DNA of 64,000 bases from Paucibacter sp. KBW04 (GTDB taxonomy: Bacteria > Pseudomonadota > Gammaproteobacteria > Burkholderiales > Burkholderiaceae_C). The notes beneath the pieces are model-generated. The model had not been told where the DNA came from, made no database searches, and saw nothing but the letters and a program-made list of their open reading frames with translations. A program made the translations under genes and the position numbers. Positions 16,717-25,125 of this stretch are shown here, piece by piece. The stretch's first letter is position 1, and every line of letters begins with the position of its first letter. The stretch is from NCBI RefSeq assembly GCF_003852425.1, contig NZ_QAJN01000010.1, positions 62,724 to 126,723 of the forward strand, read 5' to 3'.

Positions 16717-17754
16717 ATGGAGGCAGTCCAAGAAGTGCCGCAGGGAGGCGACGTTAGATTCAACGTGAAGCAGCAAGTCGCCCAGACCCTGATCGCAGCG
16801 ATGGAGAAGGGCGACACGCCATGGCAGCGGCCATGGGACGTGCAATCGGGTTCATCGTTGAACCCAAAAAATCCAACCACAGGCAATGCATACCGGGGCG
16901 TGAATCGCATCCTGCTTGCCATCGCCGGAACGGGATATGGCTCAAACCTTTGGTTGACATACCAACAGGCCGCAGCCAAGGGCTGGCAAGTCAGGAAAGG
17001 CCAGAAAGGCACCATGATCGTGAAGGTCGTGGACTTCGAGCGCAATCGAGCTGGCGTCGAGGGACGCCCGGCTGCTGCCAATGAGGGCGGCAGCGCGGTT
17101 GGCTCCAAAGAAGCGGAGCAAGAGCCAGCAATGGGTAAGGCGCTCAGGCGCTACTGGGTCTTCAATGCTGAGCAGATCGAGGGCATGCCACAACCAGAGG
17201 CGAAGCCGGAGCGTGACTTCGAGCCTGTTGAGCGAGCTGAGGCGGTAATGCAAGCCCTGATCGAAAAGACTGGCTTGATGGTCATCCATGGCGGCAGCAA
17301 GGCGTGCTACGTGCCTGCCCATGACGAGATCCGATTGCCGCCCAAGAATGCATTTCATTCGGCATACGACCTATGGGCGACAAAATTGCATGAGGCAGCC
17401 CACTCGACCATGGCGGAACATAGGTTGAACAGGACGGAGGCTTATGCCAAACGGTGGGGCGATTCCGCCTATGCGCTCGAGGAACTGACTGCTGAGATCG
17501 CGTCGGCCATTTTGGCCAGCGAAACCGGCGTGCCTATGAGCCAGGACCCCAAGCATGTCCAAAGCCATGCGAGTTACCTGCGGTGTTGGATCAAGGCGAT
17601 CCAGAACGATCCCCAGGCGGTCTTCACTGCGGCGAAGAACGCCGACCGCATCTGCGAATACCTGCTTGGCTTGGTTCAACAAAGGATGGTGATCGAGCCG
17701 CACAAGGAATGGATTGAAGAATACGAAGCGACACCCATGGCAAGGAGGGCCTGA
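16717..17754 (+). CDS. ardC: ArdC-type antirestriction protein
   Basis: This 345-residue protein has two domains. An N-terminal ssDNA-binding domain of the DUF1738/ArdC-N type (MEKGDTPWQRPW, NPTTGNAYRGVN, YQQAAAKGWQVRKGQKGT) precedes a C-terminal zincin-like domain with HExxH (KLHEAAHSTM) and a downstream Glu helix (EELTAEIASA). ArdC proteins coat incoming single-stranded DNA and protect it from host restriction during conjugation. The start follows AGGAGG at the ideal distance. An unusual low-complexity insert of about 30 residues sits between the domains. It is followed after one base by a small gene. Confidence 0.88.
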   Translation: MEAVQEVPQGGDVRFNVKQQVAQTLIAAMEKGDTPWQRPWDVQSGSSLNPKNPTTGNAYRGVNRILLAIAGTGYGSNLWLTYQQAAAKGWQVRKGQKGTMIVKVVDFERNRAGVEGRPAAANEGGSAVGSKEAEQEPAMGKALRRYWVFNAEQIEGMPQPEAKPERDFEPVERAEAVMQALIEKTGLMVIHGGSKACYVPAHDEIRLPPKNAFHSAYDLWATKLHEAAHSTMAEHRLNRTEAYAKRWGDSAYALEELTAEIASAILASETGVPMSQDPKHVQSHASYLRCWIKAIQNDPQAVFTAAKNADRICEYLLGLVQQRMVIEPHKEWIEEYEATPMARRA

Positions 17755-17755
17755 T

Positions 17756-18076
17756 ATGAAAACCAATAGCGACAAATCGATCAAGCAATCTCACGTAGCA
17801 GACGGAGCGATGGGGCAGTCGGTCCGGGAGGCATGCATCAACATTGCCGACAGCGACGAGCCCTTGCTCTTCATCGAAGGGCACGACAACGCGATCATTG
17901 GCGTCACCGAGCGCGGCGGGGTGGCTCTTATCGTTTACGACAGCGAGAAAATTCTGCGGCGATTGAGGAAGCGAGACGGCATGTCCAAGGATGATGCCGA
18001 AGAATTCTTCGCCTACAACATCTACGGTGCATGGAGAGGGGAGCAGACGCCAATATTCGTTGCGAAGATTAGGTGA
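17756..18076 (+). CDS. Small hypothetical protein downstream of ardC
   Basis: This is a 106-residue acidic protein starting two bases after the ardC stop codon. AAGGAGG in the end of ardC (about 17741-17747) serves as its ribosome-binding site. The sequence (EPLLFIEGHDNAIIGVTERGGVALIVYDSEKILRRL, then MSKDDAEEFFAYNIYGAWRGEQTPIFV) resembles small proteins carried by phages and plasmids that begin with a beta hairpin. I cannot name the family. Tight spacing suggests coordinated expression with ardC, perhaps in establishment of the element. Confidence 0.6.
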   Translation: MKTNSDKSIKQSHVADGAMGQSVREACINIADSDEPLLFIEGHDNAIIGVTERGGVALIVYDSEKILRRLRKRDGMSKDDAEEFFAYNIYGAWRGEQTPIFVAKIR

Positions 18077-18084
18077 GTCTCGAT

Positions 18085-18112
18085 AAAGGCTGGAAGGAGT
18101 CAACCGGCCTTT
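18085..18112. terminator. Bidirectional terminator between convergent operons
   Basis: AAAGGCTGG (18085-18093) pairs with CCGGCCTTT (18104-18112) with one G-T pair and a 10-base loop. It separates the plus-strand transfer genes from the minus-strand methylase operon. Confidence 0.65.
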
Positions 18113-18128
18113 GTCTTTGGCGGCTGGC

Positions 18129-19259
18129 TCAGAGCAAGTGGGACAACGCAGGAAATCCGAGCATGAACGTGTCGTTCTTCCACTCGCTGTCCATCGCGGT
18201 GATGCGGTGGATGAACGCGTTGCTCACGTCGTCGGAGTAGTCGATGAGCCCTCGCAGCAACTCGAAGGTTTCGGTCTGCGCGGCGCTCCACGCCTTTTTG
18301 CGCGCCAGCAGCTCCGGCAGCCGATGCTTCTCGACGAAATCCTCATACTTGCCGATCAGGCCCACCGTCACGTCAGCTAGCTGGATGCCCGGGTCGGTTT
18401 TGGAATCTGAGAACCGATAGTCGATGTCCTGCGCGCGCTGCTTGAAGCCGTCGGTGCCCAAGCTCTTCTCGACTTGGATTTCACGATCGAAGACATGCGT
18501 GGCGTTTTTGAACAGCAGGACCGGCATGGTGAAGAACGAGCTGAAGCTGCCAATGAGCACATCGGCGTCGTTGCCTTCAAGGAACGGCAGTTCGGTCAGC
18601 GCCGTGGCCTTCCTCACCATCTCCTTGAGCAACTCGGTGGGCAGATTGACAGCCCCGGGGCTGTGCAGTGTGAGGAACGCGTCCACGTCAGCAATGAAGC
18701 TGCCCACCTTGCCGATGGGGATGCCGGGGTAGCCGTGGCGCCGCATCAAAGCCAGGAATGCAGGCTTGTCCATGCAGGCGATGCGGTATAGCTCGTTTTT
18801 CATCTCGCGCCGCGCGTGGCTGAACGCCTCGAAGCGCTTGCTGGCGATGATCGAGTCGACGATGTCCACGATGGACCAATAGACAATGTTGATGCTCGAG
18901 TAATGAATCGCCAGCCTGTGCTCGGTCAGCCAGGCCAAGAAGCGCGCCATCTTGTGCGACGCAAGAGCAGCCTCGAAGTCGCCGCTGGCGATGTGTTTGA
19001 ACTTGATCTCCGGCGCGTTGACCTGCATGCCCAGGGCCTCGCGCAGTGGCGCGATGTCTGGCAAGGCTTGACCCTCTTGAAGCACGATGCCGCCGAGGAC
19101 GAAGTTCTTGTGCTCATTGACGTTTGTCCCCGCGTCGGTCAGCGCGAACTTGCGGATGTTGTTTGTCTCATCGTAGAAGAAGGCGAACTTGTCGTCGGCC
19201 CGGCGGATGCCGTGGACCCCGATCATCATGGCTCGCATCTCACCCCAGTCGAACGCCAT
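18129..19259 (-). CDS. DUF3800-domain protein (RNase H-fold, defence-associated)
   Basis: This is a 376-residue protein with the marks of DUF3800: an N-terminal FAFFYDETNN strand with paired acidic residues and a C-terminal GIQLADVTVG helix. DUF3800 proteins are predicted to have an RNase H-like fold with acidic active-site residues, and they often sit among phage-defence genes; no biochemical role is firmly known to me. The ATG at 19259 follows AAGGGA. It is the last gene of the methyltransferase operon, 14 bases after the truncated gene before it. A nuclease or nucleic-acid-binding role in that system is inference. Confidence 0.75.
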   Translation of the reverse strand: MAFDWGEMRAMMIGVHGIRRADDKFAFFYDETNNIRKFALTDAGTNVNEHKNFVLGGIVLQEGQALPDIAPLREALGMQVNAPEIKFKHIASGDFEAALASHKMARFLAWLTEHRLAIHYSSINIVYWSIVDIVDSIIASKRFEAFSHARREMKNELYRIACMDKPAFLALMRRHGYPGIPIGKVGSFIADVDAFLTLHSPGAVNLPTELLKEMVRKATALTELPFLEGNDADVLIGSFSSFFTMPVLLFKNATHVFDREIQVEKSLGTDGFKQRAQDIDYRFSDSKTDPGIQLADVTVGLIGKYEDFVEKHRLPELLARKKAWSAAQTETFELLRGLIDYSDDVSNAFIHRITAMDSEWKNDTFMLGFPALSHLL

Positions 19260-19273
19260 GTGAGTCCCTTGTC

Positions 19274-19801
19274 CTATTGGCCTAGCACCATTGCAGTCTG
19301 AGGCAGAACCTCTTGTCGCCCAACGCGCAGGTCGAGGGCGTCCATCTCTTCAAGCGTCTGAGCGACAGACTCCACATAATCAGCATCGAAGTCGTCACGG
19401 TTCGCTTCTTCGTGCGTGCCCTTGTTCAAGTAAGTCCACACGAGGTTGACGGCCGGGATGCCCAAAATACGGCCATACGCAGCCAACAGCACTGGCTTGT
19501 TCGCGTGGTTGAAGGTCGCCGCGTCTTCCAGCCGTTTGCGTAGAGCGTCGCACAGGTTGCGAAGGCCTGGCTCGGCGCCGACGCCAGCGAGTTGCAAGTT
19601 GAGCATGCCCAGCTCGTGGCTACCGAGCCAGCGCCATACCTTCTCGGAAAGCACTTCGAGCCCTTGCCGGCACGCGGCCAAAGACTCTCGGTGGTCGAGG
19701 TTGTCCTTTGCCGCTCGGGCCTTCGCCACATAGTTCTTGATGGCGATGTTGCCGGAGACGCGGGGTTGGTAGTTGCCGGTGCCTTCCGGCGCAGTCCATG
19801 G
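19274..19801 (-). pseudogene. C-terminal remnant of a larger, possibly ATPase, protein
   Basis: The frame is open from 19801 (just after an in-frame TGA at 19802-19804) to the stop at 19274. The first possible start is a GTG at 19729, 24 codons in. Coding-quality sequence precedes that GTG (EGTGNYQPRVSGNIAIKNYV), so the protein looks N-terminally truncated. The remaining 150 residues are helical (LEVLSEKVWRWLGSHELGMLNLQLAG, RLEDAATFNHANKPVLLAAYGRILGI, WTYLNKGTHEE) and look like the end of an AAA/SMC-type ATPase or a HEPN-like helical domain. No Walker motif is present. Only 16 bases separate it from the stop of the methylase gene upstream. A functional short protein from the GTG is possible. 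Confidence 0.5.
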
Positions 19802-19817
19802 TCAACGCTCAGTGTGC

Positions 19818-22800
19818 TCAAACACCATAGAGGTTGGCGCAGGCGTCCTGGTAGGCGTCCCAGCCAGGCAGTTGCACAAGCGCCGCTCGAATCTTCGTCC
19901 GCCGCGTGATCATGTGCTTCTGAGGCGATAGCATAGGTTGCATGTCAGGTTGCGTGCGCCGGGTGGCCCATTCGGACAGCAACGCCTTGGTTGCATCAAC
20001 GATCGCTCGGTGGTCTGGGTTTGCCGCGTCAAACGCCGGAGTTCGATCGAATGCCAGCTTGTGGATATGGCGTTCGCCAAAGGCTCCGCGAGGCTGATGC
20101 GCCTTGATCACCTCGATGACGGCTTGGCTGTTTATCAACGCGGTGATGTAGATTGCCTCGTCCTCGGTCGCCACGCGCCCCCAATAAAGCGTCTGGTCGA
20201 TGACAGTCTTACCGCAAGGGATCTGGTCGCCGCGCACATACGCTGCGCACGGCAGCTTGCCGCCAGCCGAGGCGAATACCAGCCAGTCCTGGCCGGTCCA
20301 TCCTTGGCCAGACAGCTTTTTGCGGTCCGAATCCACCGTCTCGAAGAATTCATCGACGCTCTCGTTGATGGCAGTCAAGGCAGCTTTGATCGCGCCACCT
20401 GTCGCTCCGCCAAGCGCAGCGATCCCCGGTCCTGTGCGAGGCTCCCACCCGCCGGTCCCGTATCGAAACGGCAAAAGTCCTTTGGCGCCGGCGGCGAGCT
20501 CATACGGTGCCAAATGCTTTGAGATCAGCACGTCGAACATCACCTGGTCGCTAACGCTGTTTGCAGTCAGCGCGAAATCTTTAAGCCGATGGCCGTCCGA
20601 TCTGAGGAAGTAGAAGGGCGAGCCGGCGTTGATTGGCCCCAAGTTCCAACCCGCGCCGCTCTTTGCCGCTGCATGAAAAACGATGCCGCGAGGCATCACG
20701 TCGGCGCCTTGCCGAAACAGCGGCCCGATGGATTTCTTGGTCGCGACTTTCACGGCTGGCTCAGCGGGGGGCGTGGTGGTCCATGCAGTGCGGCCATTGG
20801 ATTTGATGATGTGGTAGGTCGTCGCAATCTCTGATGTTCTGCCTACGTCCCGTCCCGCGAAAGTCGTGGAGCCGCTAGGGTGCGACTTGGAGCCAAAGAG
20901 CACGATTGCCTCGTTTTTGAAGGTCTGGTTGGCAATCTTCCAGATTTCGCCAGGAGCGAATTGCACGGGCTTGTTCGCCGTGAGGTAGCCGGCAGAGCGA
21001 AATGGCTCGTGGTGCGACCCGTTGAGCACCGTGTCCGGCAGGATGCATCCGATCACCGCACCCGGAGTCAAATAGCGTTCGACGGCGTGCAAGAGAAAGA
21101 TTGTTGCGATTTCCACATGCAAATGGGAAGAGCCTGGCGCTTTGATGCCGTGGAGATCAGACTTGGCTTTCAGCGCATCCTGATAGGGGTTGCTCGCGAT
21201 TTTGCTGAGAGTCAGCCATGGCGGGTTCGTCACGACTCCGTTGAACCGCCCCGCGACGAGAGCTGGCCGGAAACTGTTTCGGAGAACGAATGCCCATATG
21301 CCGTTGCGACCGGCGCGCTGGAGTTTCTCCAATGCACTGAGCAGCTTCTTGCAGAACTCGATCGAAGCGGCCCTTTCATCGATGGTCAGTGCGACCCCAG
21401 TGTCAGACAAAACAGCGTCCACCATCGTCTCGATGTCTTGATCGGTGAGCGTCGTGCTCGTTGCCGCTGCACTGCTCATCGCCATGTCATAGCCACGCGA
21501 GAGCAGGGCGTCGAATAAAGTCTGATTCGATGCAGTGATCAAAAACTGGGGGAGTTGGACCTCTTCCGTGTCGAGCGTGAGCTTGCGTTGTTCTTCGCCT
21601 GTCGCGCTAAACACCTTTGTCACCGGCGTGTTCGCAAGCAGCGAGTCGGCGTGATAGACGGGAATCTGGGCCTCGTGCCCTGCTGCGAGCCAATCCTTGC
21701 TGGCTAGCACCCAACCAACCTTGGCAAGCATCACAGCCAATGGGTCGATGTCGAATGCGGTGATCGCAGTAGTGAGTTCGCTAAGTGCAGCGGGGTCGCC
21801 TGGAACTCGGCCAGCAGCTCGAAGGCGCTGTTGAGCGCGCTTCACTGTTTCCACGATCATCGCTCCCGATCCGCAGCACATATCGATAAAGCGCGGCTGT
21901 TGTCCCTCGGGGAGTGCCGACATGACATGCTCGACAAGCTTACCAGCGAGCCAAGAAGGGGTCCATTCCTGCCCAAGCAGAAGTCGTTGCGATCGGGCCG
22001 CCAACTGCGCCATGAGTGTGCCAAAAAGGTCTTCGGCGGGGGACGATTCGAAATCGTAGGCGCGAAGATCGTTTTGAAGTTCGCGCGCGACGGCGACCAA
22101 GTCGCTTACATAGGGGCTGGCGTTGAGCCAACCGAAATAGTCATATTCGACGAGGTTGGGCAGCCCACGAGCTTTGAAGAATGAGCCGTCTAAGATCGCT
22201 TGCAACTCTGCGTTGTCGCTGATCAAGGCCCTCCCGTTCAGAACGTTGGCGCAAATGAGCTTGGCGAGGGTGAGGATGTAGAGTTCCCCGACATACGAAC
22301 CTTTGTCGAACTTGCCTGCAGCCGCGTCTCCACCCAAGTAGGAGACGAAGTCTGTCCAAAGCTTTGTGATCAAGCTGGCATAGGTGGGGTCATGGGCGAA
22401 CGCATGGTCCACAAGTGCATCAATCGGCTGGACGTGGGCTTGGCAAAAAGGGCTGTTAAAGCCCAAGTCCTTCGCGAGGGTGAGCGCGGCCAACAAGCGG
22501 CCACCCTCGCGGCCAAGATGGCGGACCAAAAAAGCCCCGAGCTTCTTCGCCTCGACATCGCCAGCTGCTGAAAGGTCGCATGATTCGATCTCGGCGAGCT
22601 CGATGTGCTCCGGGCCGAAGCTCGTGGCGCCAGGAACGGCAGAAAGGTCCTTGACTTCCGAGATGCCAAAGGCGTGCCATCGGACAGTGTCGGAGAGCAC
22701 GCCAACAAGCAAGTCGCGAGGTGTCCCCGCGTTGAGCTGGCCAGCGCAATATTGCTTCACCTGGTGGAGGCCGTGGGCAAAGGTGCCCAGCGCGTGCAAG

Positions 22801-23060
22801 TCCCTCTCGTATTCGATCACCGTGGCGCCCACGAGCACATCGACGAAACCATGCTTCTTGGCCCCGAGCTCGTGAAATTTTGCCAACGACTCCGTCCCGG
22901 TGACGTGAGCCTTGGTCCACCAAGGCTGGTCGGGAAACATCAACGGCAGCTTAGCTGAGAGCGCGTGCCGCAGCACATCCTCCGCCTTGCCTTCACGGAT
23001 GAGGTCGCTGGCTTCCTTCAGGAAAGCCTTCCCCTGCGCTTCAACATATTTCTCCATCAT
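19818..23060 (-). CDS. Large N6-adenine DNA methyltransferase with N-terminal PD-(D/E)XK-like domain
   Basis: This is a 1080-residue type IIG/ISP-like protein. Residues 60-110 show the PD-(D/E)XK pattern Asp74, Glu83-x-Glu85 and Gln100-x3-Tyr104, but the usual Lys is Glu85. A methyltransferase core follows, with SAM motif I FIDMCCGSGA (391-400), FDID about 436 and the catalytic NPPW at 612-615. The C-terminal part, with RGAFGERHIHKL near residue 1020, resembles TaqI/Eco57I target-recognition domains. The gene would modify adenine in a specific target and, if the nuclease domain worked, could also cut. It overlaps the upstream methylase gene by 20 bases, so the two are coupled. Two ATGs stand in tandem at the start. 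Confidence 0.85.
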   Translation of the reverse strand: MMEKYVEAQGKAFLKEASDLIREGKAEDVLRHALSAKLPLMFPDQPWWTKAHVTGTESLAKFHELGAKKHGFVDVLVGATVIEYERDLHALGTFAHGLHQVKQYCAGQLNAGTPRDLLVGVLSDTVRWHAFGISEVKDLSAVPGATSFGPEHIELAEIESCDLSAAGDVEAKKLGAFLVRHLGREGGRLLAALTLAKDLGFNSPFCQAHVQPIDALVDHAFAHDPTYASLITKLWTDFVSYLGGDAAAGKFDKGSYVGELYILTLAKLICANVLNGRALISDNAELQAILDGSFFKARGLPNLVEYDYFGWLNASPYVSDLVAVARELQNDLRAYDFESSPAEDLFGTLMAQLAARSQRLLLGQEWTPSWLAGKLVEHVMSALPEGQQPRFIDMCCGSGAMIVETVKRAQQRLRAAGRVPGDPAALSELTTAITAFDIDPLAVMLAKVGWVLASKDWLAAGHEAQIPVYHADSLLANTPVTKVFSATGEEQRKLTLDTEEVQLPQFLITASNQTLFDALLSRGYDMAMSSAAATSTTLTDQDIETMVDAVLSDTGVALTIDERAASIEFCKKLLSALEKLQRAGRNGIWAFVLRNSFRPALVAGRFNGVVTNPPWLTLSKIASNPYQDALKAKSDLHGIKAPGSSHLHVEIATIFLLHAVERYLTPGAVIGCILPDTVLNGSHHEPFRSAGYLTANKPVQFAPGEIWKIANQTFKNEAIVLFGSKSHPSGSTTFAGRDVGRTSEIATTYHIIKSNGRTAWTTTPPAEPAVKVATKKSIGPLFRQGADVMPRGIVFHAAAKSGAGWNLGPINAGSPFYFLRSDGHRLKDFALTANSVSDQVMFDVLISKHLAPYELAAGAKGLLPFRYGTGGWEPRTGPGIAALGGATGGAIKAALTAINESVDEFFETVDSDRKKLSGQGWTGQDWLVFASAGGKLPCAAYVRGDQIPCGKTVIDQTLYWGRVATEDEAIYITALINSQAVIEVIKAHQPRGAFGERHIHKLAFDRTPAFDAANPDHRAIVDATKALLSEWATRRTQPDMQPMLSPQKHMITRRTKIRAALVQLPGWDAYQDACANLYGV

Positions 23061-25125
23061 CGTTTCCTCCCTTTTTTGTGTTGTGTTTTGAGCGTCTTTC
23101 CTGTCCCGCGCGCGCGATTTGCAGCAATTCCTTGAATCCTTCGCGATCGCACCCGAGAGCTTCGCCCACCACGCAGTTGATGCTGTTCAGCACCGCTTCA
23201 ACTTCTGCGGGCTCGGCCATGGCAGCGAGCTCGTCGCCATGCAGTGAGAGCGTGCGAAGCTGCTCTTCATTGAACGCGGGAACGGGTAAGCGGCGCAGGT
23301 GCGCGGCTTCCACCTTCAGGGCGCCGCCGCCCATGACTGCTCCCGACGTCTCGATTACCGCCTGCGCCCAGGCGCTATTCATGAAAGCGAGCAAAGCAGC
23401 CGCGTTCCATTTGCTTAGCGGCAAAGTCCATATCGTCGAAAAGTTTGCGTCGATGAGGCATTGCCTAGCCTTGTTTAGGTAGGCCCTCGGAGTGGATGAG
23501 TTCACTCTCGCCAACAGAACGTCCGGCAAGTGCCTCGGCGCGAAGTCGGGCAACATATACCAATGTCGCGGCGGCATGCCGCGAGCCGCAGGCCTGATGT
23601 TTGGAAAGACGGCGGTGAGATTCCAAACCTTTTGTGGCTTTGCGTCAGTGCCGAAGTTGGCCTGTCCTGCCGCCCGAACTACCGCAGCAATTGACTCGGG
23701 CATGCGTTCATAGACCGTGGGAAACATGTCGACTTCGCCCAAGTCCTCCGGCAGCGCATGTTGTCTGAGGTCCAGCGCCCATCCCGTGGCGAGCTCAGTC
23801 GAGACGGCGAAGCCCGCCGGAAGCTCAGATTGCCGGCGAATGACGGGCCGAGCAACGCCTTCTGGTGCCTGTGCTGCCAATCCCGCCAGCGGGCCGGAAA
23901 AGGACAGCGCTATGTGCCCTGACGAGCGCGCGCCGTCGGCGTAGAAGAAGCCATTGGCTCCGGTGCGCAGGCCCTGGCCAACGCCCACGCCCTGCGACTC
24001 CAACGTGGAGAAGGAGGGGGCGATGCCCTGGCGGGTAAGCCACTCATGAATCTCGTGAGAGACGTAGATGCCTTCCGACGCTTGACTGCTTGTTTCGCCG
24101 ATGGCTGCGAACCACTTTTGCCTCGATGCGGCTGCAATCATGTTTCTGCATGCGAGCTTCATCGACGCGGGACGCGCGCGAGCGAGCCCTGTGGGGTGGC
24201 TCGCGCCATTGCGAAGCCACGATCGCGCTTGTTTTGCGAAATCTCGCTCTGGTCTCGATCCTCCGGCAAGTGCGATTCGCCCAATGGGGCTCTCCGGGCT
24301 GGCCGCAGCGGCGGAGATCAAGATGTGGCAGTAGGTGGAGCTGTTAGCTCGCACAAGAGCCGACGCGCGCCGCTTCACCCGCTTGGCCACGATGAGCGTC
24401 GTCTTGATCTGGGCGTCGTCGAACCAAGAGGCATGCTCGTCTTCAACGATGAACTCAATATCGAACCATCGGAACAACAGGTAGTGCACGATAGTCGCGT
24501 AGTCTCGCGTCAGCCACGACTCAGGCACCACCAACGCCAAACGGCCGCCAAGCTTTACGAGGCCGGCGCAAAGAATCCAGGAGGGAACTGCTAGGTCGGA
24601 CAGGCCGGAGTAGCCGCTGATGAGGTGCGCGAACAGGCGTTTGTCTTCCGCGTCGAGAGCAGAGAGCCTTGGCAAGGTTTGCAACAGCCCGGTCCGAATT
24701 TGCATCGCGCTCGGAAGAAAACGGTCAACCTCTGCTTTATCTGAGAACGACTGATATCGAACATAGGGAGGATTGCCAATCACCAAGTCCCACTCCGTCT
24801 TTGGCAGGAGCGAGATGGTGTCTGGGTCGAAAGCGCTCCCGAGAATGCAGTCGGCCTGCGGCAATCGGTTGGAGCACGCGTCTCGAGCGGCACGGTCGAT
24901 TTCGATGCCAGCGATCAAGGCCGGAGCGGCGCCAATTCCCAGGCACGAAGCCAGCAGATCGCCAGACCCAGCCATAGGATCGATGATGCTCTCAGCCTTC
25001 TCCGCTTGGGCCAACGCGGCGAGGATGCGGCCCAGGCCCACGCCGGTGAAGTATTGACCCAGGCGTTTGCGGCGCTCCGCATCTGGCGTGTGGCTAGCAG
25101 TCGGGGGCTGGTTAGCCTGGCTCAT
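23041..25125 (-). CDS. Eco57I/TaqI-like N6-adenine DNA methyltransferase
   Basis: This 694-residue gamma-type methyltransferase opens with RLGQYFTGVGLGRILAAL, the usual N-terminal entry of type I/IIG methylases. SAM motif I IIDPMAGSGD (47-56), acidic motif II (GIEID, about 73-77) and the catalytic NPPY (118-121) follow. The C-terminal 350 residues contain a TaqI-C-like recognition domain (MGGGALKVEAAHLRRLPVP). No nuclease domain is visible. The start overlaps the stop of the preceding methylase gene by four bases (ATGA), and its own end overlaps the next gene by 20, which argues for fixed stoichiometry. It probably supplies self-recognition in a restriction or defence system. Confidence 0.87.
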   Translation of the reverse strand: MSQANQPPTASHTPDAERRKRLGQYFTGVGLGRILAALAQAEKAESIIDPMAGSGDLLASCLGIGAAPALIAGIEIDRAARDACSNRLPQADCILGSAFDPDTISLLPKTEWDLVIGNPPYVRYQSFSDKAEVDRFLPSAMQIRTGLLQTLPRLSALDAEDKRLFAHLISGYSGLSDLAVPSWILCAGLVKLGGRLALVVPESWLTRDYATIVHYLLFRWFDIEFIVEDEHASWFDDAQIKTTLIVAKRVKRRASALVRANSSTYCHILISAAAASPESPIGRIALAGGSRPERDFAKQARSWLRNGASHPTGLARARPASMKLACRNMIAAASRQKWFAAIGETSSQASEGIYVSHEIHEWLTRQGIAPSFSTLESQGVGVGQGLRTGANGFFYADGARSSGHIALSFSGPLAGLAAQAPEGVARPVIRRQSELPAGFAVSTELATGWALDLRQHALPEDLGEVDMFPTVYERMPESIAAVVRAAGQANFGTDAKPQKVWNLTAVFPNIRPAARGMPPRHWYMLPDFAPRHLPDVLLARVNSSTPRAYLNKARQCLIDANFSTIWTLPLSKWNAAALLAFMNSAWAQAVIETSGAVMGGGALKVEAAHLRRLPVPAFNEEQLRTLSLHGDELAAMAEPAEVEAVLNSINCVVGEALGCDREGFKELLQIARAGQERRSKHNTKKGGNDDGEIC

